64,000 bases of DNA from Bacteroidota bacterium. GTDB taxonomy: Bacteria; Bacteroidota; Ignavibacteria; Kryptoniales; JAKASW01. Below, piece after piece: positions 28,401 through 37,400 of the stretch. The number at the start of each line of letters is the position of its first letter. The first letter of the stretch is position 1. A program made the position numbers and the translations under genes. The stretch spans positions 1 through 64,000 of the forward strand of contig JAKAMG010000007.1 of assembly GCA_021812985.1 (NCBI GenBank). Direction: 5' to 3'. The notes under the pieces were generated by a model that worked only from the letters and a program-made list of their open reading frames with translations, was not told the origin of the DNA and ran no database searches.

Positions 28401-30697
28401 AGGCACTTTCGAAGATACACCGCATTCTCAAACCGGGCGGCATGTTCTTCGGGGCAGTTCCCAACATTGAGAGCCTTCGTTCGGAGAAGCTCCGCGAGAA
28501 ATGGCCGTGGCTCGCTCCCAATGTACATCTAGTTTATTACTCGCCGGGGACTCTGAAGACACAGCTCGAGCGCGCAGGCTTCGTGGTTCAACGACTCTAT
28601 ACAAAGAACCGCGATGGTGCCTTCAAAGAAGGAAGCCTGAGTTCCATGATCCGTGAGACCTGGGGACTCAATTCGGACGAGGAGGTCGCCGAGAAAGCGC
28701 GGGAACTGGAAGCGACAGGGTATGGTGATGAAATCCGCTTCTTTGCGAGCAAGCCGGCGGAGGATCCGGCTTCTCTCGGATCGAGAGCAAGGTCCGCGTT
28801 GGATAGTGCCGAACCTGAAAGGGAAAAGATACTCGAAGCGGAAGCTCTGATCATGGAAGGCAAACTGGAAGCCGCGGAGGGCATCCTGCTGGACCGCATC
28901 AGAATATACCCTTCCAACCTAGATGCCCTCAACGATCTTGCCGTCACTAAGATTCTTCAGGGAAAGAATGAAGAAGCGATTGTGCACCTAAGAAAGGTAA
29001 TCTCCATTGATCCGGAGAATCGGACTGCGAAGGAAAACATCCGGTTGATTCTGGAGAAGCTGGGTCAGGCCCTGGAAAGTGTCAGATCAGGAGGATCTCC
29101 TGTGCCGACAAACGGCAGCAAGAGGACAATTGCTCAAGCGGAAGAGTTGATGCTGGCGAAGCGCTACGACGAAGCCGAGGAACTCCTGGCGGGAATACTT
29201 ATCGGATCACCGTCTAATTTGGATGCATTGAACGATCTGGCCGTTTTACATTCGCTAAAAGGGGATCTTGAAGACTCCATCGCCCTGTTTAGCAAGGTTG
29301 TGCAGATAGATCCGGCGAACACAGTTGCAAGAAAGAACCTCGGACGTTTATTCCTTCAGGCGGGCAGAGTTGAGGAAGCTCTCAAGTCGTACGCGGCCGT
29401 ACTGGAGCAAGCTCCGAGAGACATCGAGACAATTTCAATAGTCGCAGAGATCTGCCGCTATAATGGAAGAGATTCTGACGCTATTTTTTTCTACAGAAGG
29501 TTGCTCGAACTCGATCCCAACAACGAACGGGCAATTGCACAGGTCAGAGGCGCGGTTGAAGACGAAACGATTCAGCAACTGACGAGACAGGTGCCGGTCC
29601 GAGTAACGAAAAAGGGTAATTCATCTTCTGTTGCATTTTCCGCGGAAGACTCCAGGCGATTGAATGCCGACGGCGTTCTTTGCCTGAACCCGTTCTATTT
29701 CTTTGAAGTCGATATTACCGGGGAAGTAGTCGTTTGCTGCACGGCATGGCTGAAACGCAGACTCGGTAACATTAAGTACCAAACAATTGCCGAGATATGG
29801 AACGGCGAGCCGATGAAGGATTTGCGGCGACGGATGTACCGAGGTGAATGGGAAGGCTGGTGCAGCGCGGACTGTCCCCGAATAGTAGAATACCGGCTTA
29901 ATAAGAAACTCATCCCATTCGATGGACTCGAAAGTAACGGTATGCTGACGCCACGATTAGTCAGCGAAATTAGATCTCAGAAGGATTCGCTTGAATCTAC
30001 TCCTACTCTTTTTAAACTGAGCGATTCAAAAACCTGCAACCTTTCCTGTATAATGTGCAGTGTGAAGCAGGACATCCGTCTCAAGGACGATCCAATCATG
30101 CTTGAAAAGCGGTCGAGGGATATGTACCAGTATCTTGATTCTGCGAAGACAGTGTTAATGAGTGGCAACGGCGATCCTTTGGCAAGAGCTGACACAAGAA
30201 CGTTGCTGATGAACTACGACGGGCACAACCCGGAATTGAAATTCAGTCTTGTTACAAATGCATTGCTTCTTCCGCGATACTGGGACAGAATCAAACACCA
30301 ACGCTTTGATTTCATAGACATCTCGGTAGACGCGTCAAGAAAAGAGACTTACGAGAAAATCCGTGTTGGCGGGAAATGGGAGGAATTACTCGGAAGCCTT
30401 TCTCTCGTAAAGGCAAATCAGGGTAAGTTCGAATCCGTGATCCTTAGCATGGTGGTGATGCGAAGCAATTACCGTGAGATCCCTTCGTTTATTGATTTCG
30501 CCGAGTCATACGGTTTTTACGCAATGTTCAGCAGAATTCACGGCATGTTTGGCGATGAGAACATCTTTGAATTGAATGATGCGGCAGCATTGGATGAGCT
30601 TCGCCAGATCGTATCGGAGGAGAGTTCGAAGCAAAGATCGGTTCAGGTACTCTGGCAAGATCTCATGGAATTCAGCAATCAAACGGTGATTGTTTGA
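25427..30697 (+). CDS. Giant TPR / three methyltransferase domains / twitch-SPASM-like / radical SAM fusion protein (1756 aa)
   Basis: TTG start preceded by AAGGAG. N-terminal TPR; CxxC..CxxC ribbon + MTase (FDCVITCDVFEHVRLLDKALMEVYRVLKKGGYF); second MTase (LDIGSIGD...LDAVTGFEVLEHL); TPRs; CPFCGS..CSVC ribbon + third MTase (FLDVGCGWGAFLDNA); TPRs; VVVCCTAWLKRRLGNIKYQTIAEIWNGEPMKDLRRRMYRGEWEGWCSADC SPASM-like; CNLSCIMC radical SAM CX3CX2C. Confidence 0.85.
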   Translation: MNPEENVSVQHNTAEEHNDLGVSYYNAGRFEKALEELLIGASLSRNWRIHKNLAIALMGLGHYRDAQAVIENILRHQPDDAESQQLLDDAVKRSVEAPGLRAGVATATAVMPEETCNVCGERNNFRDTTPENVRESLWCNRCNSLNGDRMMIYALSKCLGYDGPLAGWGPNKAIKILETDGHRGHPTYLEQKFDYHNTYFKTDGVPKNFEKMEFADLENLPFTDEQFDCVITCDVFEHVRLLDKALMEVYRVLKKGGYFILQVPFSYGLEKTVTRVQPDGDNDAFLLPAQYHGDNSLVYRDYGRDFLTHLSLLGFTALYIEGEFPQYNVTNQNIIVCTKAETLDTENMFSERERQTLFIEKHDNLTGRVRSMIENLCKSGRDEFSETSLDYDKSKRHYYFDLGHVDRIAETLRRASPYLGSLDSVLDIGSIGDIPLILKKLFGVKNIFANSLDGGYVAYGEGRIKERGESDIEAEVDIAKCDIEKDVFPFEDGSLDAVTGFEVLEHLRTDPMFMMREVNRVLKDGGVFILTTPNINAYQNMVKSIRMDSPCLFSTYLAGGKGIGHCKEYSISELDKLFVNSGFSVQEISTFSPYWVDPEMFKGFEELKSMLIKNGWDEKLSGQVSFVVGIKIGRPKYRTYEPLYTATEEEPSARKSVDTSEKPEDLAEEPVSDGRHDEAIKAVEIAIGREPDNTGLWYKYAQLLQDADRFDESIVQLTKVTFLDPNHSDAHNDLGVLYFRKGQYDKAVDHLLKALPSDIGLKAHRNLCSIYLRLGLRDEALGICGAILKRSPGDEEALKTISQTKTLPTPNPVDNQSPQQEPAVSEEYERIPCPFCGSYSCEERYREYGDIVKCSVCSIVYERTRLTEKAMYDFYQKWPDINKDMRLPQTRQEVAESGLRMDYLLDELIEFIKPSGTFLDVGCGWGAFLDNARSRGFRPLGLELTQKCVDFANNELHIPVMNSQLVEAAIDPNSLAAVSMSHVLEHIPNPREALSKIHRILKPGGMFFGAVPNIESLRSEKLREKWPWLAPNVHLVYYSPGTLKTQLERAGFVVQRLYTKNRDGAFKEGSLSSMIRETWGLNSDEEVAEKARELEATGYGDEIRFFASKPAEDPASLGSRARSALDSAEPEREKILEAEALIMEGKLEAAEGILLDRIRIYPSNLDALNDLAVTKILQGKNEEAIVHLRKVISIDPENRTAKENIRLILEKLGQALESVRSGGSPVPTNGSKRTIAQAEELMLAKRYDEAEELLAGILIGSPSNLDALNDLAVLHSLKGDLEDSIALFSKVVQIDPANTVARKNLGRLFLQAGRVEEALKSYAAVLEQAPRDIETISIVAEICRYNGRDSDAIFFYRRLLELDPNNERAIAQVRGAVEDETIQQLTRQVPVRVTKKGNSSSVAFSAEDSRRLNADGVLCLNPFYFFEVDITGEVVVCCTAWLKRRLGNIKYQTIAEIWNGEPMKDLRRRMYRGEWEGWCSADCPRIVEYRLNKKLIPFDGLESNGMLTPRLVSEIRSQKDSLESTPTLFKLSDSKTCNLSCIMCSVKQDIRLKDDPIMLEKRSRDMYQYLDSAKTVLMSGNGDPLARADTRTLLMNYDGHNPELKFSLVTNALLLPRYWDRIKHQRFDFIDISVDASRKETYEKIRVGGKWEELLGSLSLVKANQGKFESVILSMVVMRSNYREIPSFIDFAESYGFYAMFSRIHGMFGDENIFELNDAAALDELRQIVSEESSKQRSVQVLWQDLMEFSNQTVIV

Positions 30698-30723
30698 ACG
30701 GGGAATATTAGAGGAGGATTTGA

Positions 30724-33700
30724 ATGGAAGATGCAAGGCTTATCATAGCCAAATCATTGATTGATCAGCAGCGGTTTTTGCCGGCCAAGGAGCTGCTGCT
30801 TGAAGTCCTGAAGAGCAATCCGCATTCAACGATAGCTCTGAACAATCTCGCGTTCATCGATATCATGGACAGGCGCTATGGCTCTGGGCTGGACAGATTT
30901 GAAGATATCTTCACGATCGATCCATGGAACGAGACGGCGATTTACAACCTCAATGCTCTGCACGAACAATTGGAAACAGAAAACGCGAAATCAATCGCAA
31001 CCGCGAGAACAGATTACGATTCCGACTCGTTCCAGCAAACTCTGACAAGGACTCACCAACTGAGTAATAGCAAGAGAACGCTCGATTCACTTCCCGGAAA
31101 AGAATTCATCCGTTCTGGAAAGACATTGGCCGAAAATCTGAAGTCGCCTCATCTAGTTCTTATCCAAGCCCCCGGTTGGGGAGTATTGACTCCTCCTTTG
31201 GCCACGGCGATGCTTGCCGCATTTATTAGGAAGCATGGGTACAAGGTCCTGCCGCTTGATTTGAACATAAACTTCTACCTCACACGCGGGGAGAAATACA
31301 AGAACGTATGGGAAATTGAGCAGTCACTCTGGTTCTGGACCACCAAGTCCAAGGTCGATGAGTTTATTGCCGACCACGAACCGCAAATCCAACTGTATAT
31401 CGACTTAATCTTGGAATCGGGCACTAAGCTGGTGGGATTTACAATTTACCAGTCGTCTTTGCAGGTGAGCCTTTATATTGCCGAACGTCTCAAGAGCGTT
31501 GACCCTGGGATTAAGATAGTATTCGGCGGCCCGCAAGTGAGTAGGTTCATGGAAGGACAATCGGTTGTTCAGCAGGGTTGCGTTGATGCGGTCGCTCAAG
31601 GCGAAGGTGAGCTGACATTGCTTGATATTGTACAGAAAGTATCTTCAGGCGAGGATATTTCAAAATGTCCGGGAACGCTGGTTTTCATCGAGGACCAGGT
31701 TATAGATAATGGCGACAGGGAATTAATCGATGATCTGAATTCTCTACCATTCCCCGATTTTTCTGACTATAATTTTCAGTCGTACCGAGAACCCTCCAGG
31801 CTTCCAATCATGTCAAGCCGGGGATGTCCGAATCGCTGTATATTCTGCAACGAACGTCCGTTTTGGAAACGATATCGGCACGTCAAAGCGGAGCGCATCT
31901 TTGCGGAGATAACGGCTCAGTTGAAAATGTATCCTTTCCTGAGTTGGATCGATTTTCAGGACAGCCTCGTCAATGGAAAGCTTTCGGAGTTGGAGAAGCT
32001 CGCGGATCTTATAATTGAAAGCGGCTTGAAATTAGAATGGTCCGCGCAAGCAGTAATCCGAAAAGGAATGACGTACGAGTTCTTCAAGAAGATGAAGGCT
32101 TCGGGGTGCATTTGTTTGGCTTTCGGATTGGAGACACCTTCAAGCAGCCTGATGTTGAAGATTGGAAAAGGACTGTCAAAGGGAGCAGATCCGAATCAGA
32201 TTGTGAGGGACGGGTATCGTGCTGGCTTGACGTGTGCGTACAACTTCATGTTCGGCCTTCCCGGCGAGACCGATGAAGATGTGTTTGAAACGCTCGAATT
32301 CGTGAGAAGAAACCGTGATTGCCGCATAACCGTGAACCCAAGTCCGTGGTTCTGCAGCTTCGGCGCCGGCACGCTGGGTTTTGAAGATCCAGCGAAATAT
32401 GGAATCGATTTTTCCAAAGGCCGAACGTATTGGGAAGCCGACGGCGGAAAGAACAATTTTCTGCAGCGGTTGAAGGAGTTCGAAAATTTCTGCCGATTGG
32501 TAAAGGAACTAGGGATACATACAACATATCCGGCTGCTGAACTCCTGGACAGGTCTAGACAAATCGGTGACTATTATTTCAATAGCAAGCAGTATGAAAA
32601 AGCCGTTCCCTATTATGAGGAGTGGCTATCCAAAAATCCGACAGACAACGATGTAATGGCAAAATTATCCGAGTCTCGAGAACGCGTTGTCTCCGATGAA
32701 GCAAAGGGGGCGAAGCGAAACCAACCCCGACAGAGGATGGAGGCAGAGCTTATAGGCGAGATAGATCGGATGCTTGAAGTGGGCGACTACGATCGGGCTC
32801 TGGAAGCGGTGCAAGACAGCATCCTTGTTTACCCATCCAGTGCAAAGTTGATGTACCGTTGGGCGGAAGTCCATATCGGCAAGCAGGAATGGGACACGGC
32901 GGTCATGCGGCTTAACAACACGCTTGCGTTGGATCCCGCCCTCCAGGATGCCTATAACGACCTCGGAGTGCTATATGCGTCAACGGGGAAGAAGGAACTT
33001 GGATTAAAATGCTTCATCGAAGCGGTCAAGCGGGACGAGAACGATCGTGTCGCCATGAGGAATCTCGCCGCCACACTCATTTCGATCGGCCTTCTCGCGG
33101 AAGGGATCAGAGGCTACTTCACTCTGTTGAACAGATTCCCGGATGATCTGGGGACCCTCGTTGAATTGGGAAGAATTCAATCAACCTGGGGTAACGACAG
33201 ATTTGCCAGGGAATACTTCGAAGTTGCACTTCGGCTTAGCCCGGAGTTCACCAAGGCGCGAGAACTGCTCGTGTCGCTTGACAAACCCGGAAGAGCTATC
33301 AACACACCGGATAAGGCTCTGTCCGATCTGCTTGAAGAAGTGCGTTTCCCGAACAGGTCTCTGCTCAGGAAGGAGTTCGATGAAGACAAGATTGTCCTGG
33401 CCGCTTTGCCGGACTTCCTGATTGTCGACCCCACTTCGATCTGCAATGCGACCTGCATAACATGTTTTCATTCTTTCCTTGACGAAAAGTGGCAGGACCT
33501 GCCCAAGGACGCTTTCGAGAACGTGAAGCACTTGATCAGCACCGTGAACCAGATGAATCTGTTCGGAAGCGGTGAGGCTTTCGTTGCAAAGAACATCGAG
33601 TACTATATCTCCGAGGTGAAGAGGCTGAAGCGAAGAAACATGAGGGTGACTATTAGCAGCAACGGAAAGCTGCTGGGAAAGAAGCAGATCGACCTTGTCT

Positions 33701-34143
33701 CGGACCCGGGAATAATTTTGCAGATCTCGATCGATGCAGGTACCAGGGATTTATTCAACTATATACGGCGCGGGATAGATTTCGACAAATTCATGAAGAA
33801 CCTGCGTCTCTTCAAGGAAATGAAAGGGGACAAGGGGTATCCCGCGCTTCACTTCTCCTGCACGATATCGAAGCGCAACATCAATGAGATACCCAAGATT
33901 TTCGACATCGCGAAGGAAATCGGGGTCGATTATGTCGGATTGTACAACGAGTACGCGCTGGACGAGCAGGAGAAATCTTACCTTCTAGATGCCTCGGATG
34001 CACCAGCCTTCAACTCGATAAAGGCGCAGCTCGATTCTTACGGAATAAAATACAGCGATCATCTCACGTTCCTCGATGAGGCCACGCACGATGCGGTCTT
34101 CGAGTGGCACGGACAGGATGAGAAATTAAAGGAGCAAAACTGA
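30724..34143 (+). CDS. TPR / B12-binding-type radical SAM / TPR / second radical SAM fusion protein (1139 aa)
   Basis: N-terminal TPR; PPLATAMLAAFIRKHGYKVLPLDLN...GTKLVGFTIYQSSLQ...IVFGGPQVS (B12-binding fold), SSRGCPNRCIFCNE (CX3CX2C), FGLPGETDED; TPR array with YNDLGVLYASTGKKELGLKCF; second SICNATCITCFHSF (CX3CX2C). Confidence 0.87.
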   Translation: MEDARLIIAKSLIDQQRFLPAKELLLEVLKSNPHSTIALNNLAFIDIMDRRYGSGLDRFEDIFTIDPWNETAIYNLNALHEQLETENAKSIATARTDYDSDSFQQTLTRTHQLSNSKRTLDSLPGKEFIRSGKTLAENLKSPHLVLIQAPGWGVLTPPLATAMLAAFIRKHGYKVLPLDLNINFYLTRGEKYKNVWEIEQSLWFWTTKSKVDEFIADHEPQIQLYIDLILESGTKLVGFTIYQSSLQVSLYIAERLKSVDPGIKIVFGGPQVSRFMEGQSVVQQGCVDAVAQGEGELTLLDIVQKVSSGEDISKCPGTLVFIEDQVIDNGDRELIDDLNSLPFPDFSDYNFQSYREPSRLPIMSSRGCPNRCIFCNERPFWKRYRHVKAERIFAEITAQLKMYPFLSWIDFQDSLVNGKLSELEKLADLIIESGLKLEWSAQAVIRKGMTYEFFKKMKASGCICLAFGLETPSSSLMLKIGKGLSKGADPNQIVRDGYRAGLTCAYNFMFGLPGETDEDVFETLEFVRRNRDCRITVNPSPWFCSFGAGTLGFEDPAKYGIDFSKGRTYWEADGGKNNFLQRLKEFENFCRLVKELGIHTTYPAAELLDRSRQIGDYYFNSKQYEKAVPYYEEWLSKNPTDNDVMAKLSESRERVVSDEAKGAKRNQPRQRMEAELIGEIDRMLEVGDYDRALEAVQDSILVYPSSAKLMYRWAEVHIGKQEWDTAVMRLNNTLALDPALQDAYNDLGVLYASTGKKELGLKCFIEAVKRDENDRVAMRNLAATLISIGLLAEGIRGYFTLLNRFPDDLGTLVELGRIQSTWGNDRFAREYFEVALRLSPEFTKARELLVSLDKPGRAINTPDKALSDLLEEVRFPNRSLLRKEFDEDKIVLAALPDFLIVDPTSICNATCITCFHSFLDEKWQDLPKDAFENVKHLISTVNQMNLFGSGEAFVAKNIEYYISEVKRLKRRNMRVTISSNGKLLGKKQIDLVSDPGIILQISIDAGTRDLFNYIRRGIDFDKFMKNLRLFKEMKGDKGYPALHFSCTISKRNINEIPKIFDIAKEIGVDYVGLYNEYALDEQEKSYLLDASDAPAFNSIKAQLDSYGIKYSDHLTFLDEATHDAVFEWHGQDEKLKEQN

Positions 34144-34144
34144 C

Positions 34145-34375
34145 ATGGAGAAGAAATGCCCTGCACCCTGGAAAGTGTTTTTCGTCGAAGCAAACGGCAA
34201 TGCCCGCCCATGTTGTCTTATCAGCAAACCGATGGGAAACATCAACGAGCAGTCCTTTGAAGAAATCTGGAACGGAGAACTGTACCAGGAACTACGAAGG
34301 ACATTCGTGGAGCAGAAAAACTTCTGGCCGGAGTGCGTCGGTTGCTCGCACCATATGAGGACAGATATTATTTGA
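34145..34375 (+). CDS. Free-standing SPASM-like domain protein (76 aa)
   Basis: CPAPWKVFFVEANGNARPCCLISKPMGNINEQSFEEIWNGELYQELRRTFVEQKNFWPECVGC; ATG one base after the upstream stop with AAAGGAG about 10 nt upstream; in-frame TAA at 34127 excludes read-through in this frame. Confidence 0.82.
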   Translation: MEKKCPAPWKVFFVEANGNARPCCLISKPMGNINEQSFEEIWNGELYQELRRTFVEQKNFWPECVGCSHHMRTDII

Positions 34376-34467
34376 CCTTATTGGAAGTCTCTTGTTAGTG
34401 TACTGCGGGATACTCACGGTAATCGGCGAAAAGATTCCTATAAAAGACCAAAGGACAGAGATTCGAG

Positions 34468-37400
34468 ATGGAAAACCTGGAAAACAACTCCCGGCTTGAG
34501 AACGAAAACGGAATCAGAGAATACCAATCGGGAAATTTCGACAAGGCAGTCGCTCATTTCGAAATGGCGGCGCAATTGGACAACAGGAACATAGACGCAC
34601 GGAGGAACCTTGCAGATCTCTATCTTCAGCTTTCACGATACAGCGAGGCCGTCGGAGCCCTTGTCTCTCTCGTGAAAGATTACCCGAACGATACTGAGAC
34701 TCTTATTACTCTTGGAAACCTTTATCAGGAGGCGGGCAAATACGATGACGCCGTCGCCTTCTTCAAACGCGCATTGCAGGTGGATCCTGAAAATGGTGCG
34801 GCAGCTGGGGCACTGCGTCTTGCCAGCCGGCAGTTGACTCCGGGCACCTCACCGGAAGAATCTGAAACCGGACACCTGACGGAGGAGGGACGCCTTCCTA
34901 AAGTGTCGATCATTATTCCCGTTTATAACCAGGTAGCTTATACGAAGCAGTGCATAGAATCCGTGAAAAAGAATACAGGCATCAGAGATTATGAAATAAT
35001 CATCGCTGATGATGCCTCTACGGATGAGACCGCGGCATACCTTGAAACGGTAAGGGATATCGTACGCGTCATACGTAATCAAGATAACCTGGGCTTCATC
35101 TTGAACTGTAACAATGCCGCATCGCAGGCGAACGGGGAGTACCTTGTCTTCCTGAACAACGACACAATCCCGCAGCCTGGATGGCTCGAGGCGCTGCTTG
35201 AATTGGCCGAAGCCGATAGCCGCGTCGGAGTTGTGGGTGCGAAGATGATATGGCCCGACGGCAGACTCCTTGAGGCCGCGAGCGTTGTATTCTCCGACGG
35301 AACTGCATGGAACTTCGGACGCGGAGATACTCCAGACCGGCCGAAGTATAACCATGTCAGGCCGGTGGACTACGTGTCTGGAGGTGGCATGCTAGTCAGG
35401 AAGTCGGTCTGGAACGAGCTCGGAGGGTTCGATACTCGCTACTGTCCGGCGTACTACGACGATATCGATCTATGTTTCGCGGCGCGCAAGGCGGGCTATC
35501 AAGTCCTGTATACTCCGTTTTCCCGAATCATTCACTTCGAGGGAATGACCGGAGGCCGCGACGTGACCCAAGGCGTTAAGCGATACCAGGTGGTTAATCA
35601 ACAGAAATTTCGTGCAAAATGGGCGGCGGATCTTGCCCTCCAGTACGACAACACTCCGAGGAACGTCAATCGGGCATCCTGGCTAGGTGAAGGAAAAAGA
35701 ATCCTTTGGATCGATCACTCATTTCCTCTCCCGAATTTCAATTCTGGTTGTCTTCGAATGAATCATCTCATGAAGACGATGGTGGGGCTTGGACACAAAG
35801 TGACCTATGCTGCGCTGGTGAACCATGATCCCGGCAACTACAAAGTGGAAATGCAAAAAATGGGTGTCGAAACCGCTTGGCTGGGGTACGAAGGCTGGGA
35901 GTTTGCCGACATCACCAAGAAGGGAGCGGTGATAGAGAGTATCCTCAATGCCCTCGAAATCACTTCAAAAGGTTACGACATTATATATTTTTCCTTCTAT
36001 TGGGTTGCCATTCATTTCATTGATAAGATTGCGAAGCGACTGCCTAACGCAATCATTTACGTCGACTCTCACGATATTCACTTCCTGAGAACGCAGCGTG
36101 AGGCCGAGTTGTACGGCGATGAAGCGCATATTCTTCGGGCTCGCCAGACGAAGATAGACGAACTCGGCGTCTACTCGAAAGCCGATGCGGTTCTGACCGT
36201 CACGGAGCAGGACAAAGACGCCCTTACGGGGGAGCTCCCGGGTAAGCCGGTCTTCCTGATGCCCAATGTGCATGATGTTGTTCCTCGGGAAAGAGACTTC
36301 CGCGATCGGAAAGATCTGCTGTTCGTTGGCGGATTCAACCATACGCCAAACGTTGACGCCATGATCTATTTTTGCAAAGAGATCTTCCCGAAGGTTAGAG
36401 AACGCCTCCCGGAGTTGCGACTTTGGATCGTCGGCAGCAATCCACCAAATGAAGTGAAGAGTCTTGAAAGCGAATCCGTCACCGTGACCGGGTGGGTCGA
36501 CAAGACCAAGCCTTACCTGGACTCCTGCCGCGTATCGATAGCGCCGATTCGATATGGCGCCGGTATGAAAGGTAAAATCGGAGAGGCGATGTCGCACGGG
36601 TTGCCAGTGATCACCACGCAGGTTGGCGGCGAGGGAATGGGGATAATCAACGGTGAGCAGGCCCTGGTGGCCGACTCTGTCGATGAATGGGTGGAGGCGA
36701 TCGAGAGACTGTACACAAATCAGGAGTTGTGGAATCGTCTTTCGGAAAACGGTCAGCGCCTTATGGCGGAAAGATACAGCAGCGAGACAATGCGGAGGCG
36801 GGCGGAGAAGCTTCTGTCTTTCACCTCTAAGGAGGCATTGCACGCCGTATCAATGCCTGCAAAGACCTCGGACAATAGAGCGGGTGATACCGCAATTGGG
36901 AAAGCCAGCGGAACCGAAAAGAAGAAAAACATCCTGGTTATCGATCCTTTCCTGCCGCTGTTTGACAGGGCTGCGGGATCACTCCATCTCTTCAACATCC
37001 TTAAAGTCCTGAGAGAGCTCGATTTTAACGTCACATTCCTTGCCATCAACGGGGTGTTTCAGGAACGCTACGTGCCTTACCTGGAGGAAATGGGGATCGA
37101 AACATATGCGGGCGATCATGACGGGATGTCTTTTCAGGGATACGAGTCTTCCTACAGGAGAATAGACTATGCTAAATTCTTTCGGGAGAAGAATTTCGAC
37201 TTTGCCATCATCGATTTCTGGAACGTAGCCGCATACTACATCCCGTTGATTAGAAAATTCTCCCCGTTCACAACGATAATCGTGGACACTGAAGATGTAC
37301 ACTTTGTGCGTGAGTTGAGAGAAGCCCGTGTAAAAGACGATCAAGAATTGATGAAACGCGCGATGGAGAACAAGAAGAATGAACTTCTGGTGTATAGCGC

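Noticed and set aside
34145-34375. Possibility that the 76-aa SPASM-like ORF is a RiPP precursor peptide
   Set aside because: The cysteine pattern and AEIWNG/EEIWNG-like segment match the SPASM-like module in the 1756-aa neighbour, so it is an enzyme module, not a leader-core peptide. I found no other precursor-like small ORF in the cluster.
35965-36843. 292-aa minus-strand ORF inside the giant GT gene
   Set aside because: Fully antisense to a GT4 domain with clear motifs; composition (His/Arg/Leu-rich, no recognisable motif) fits a shadow ORF.
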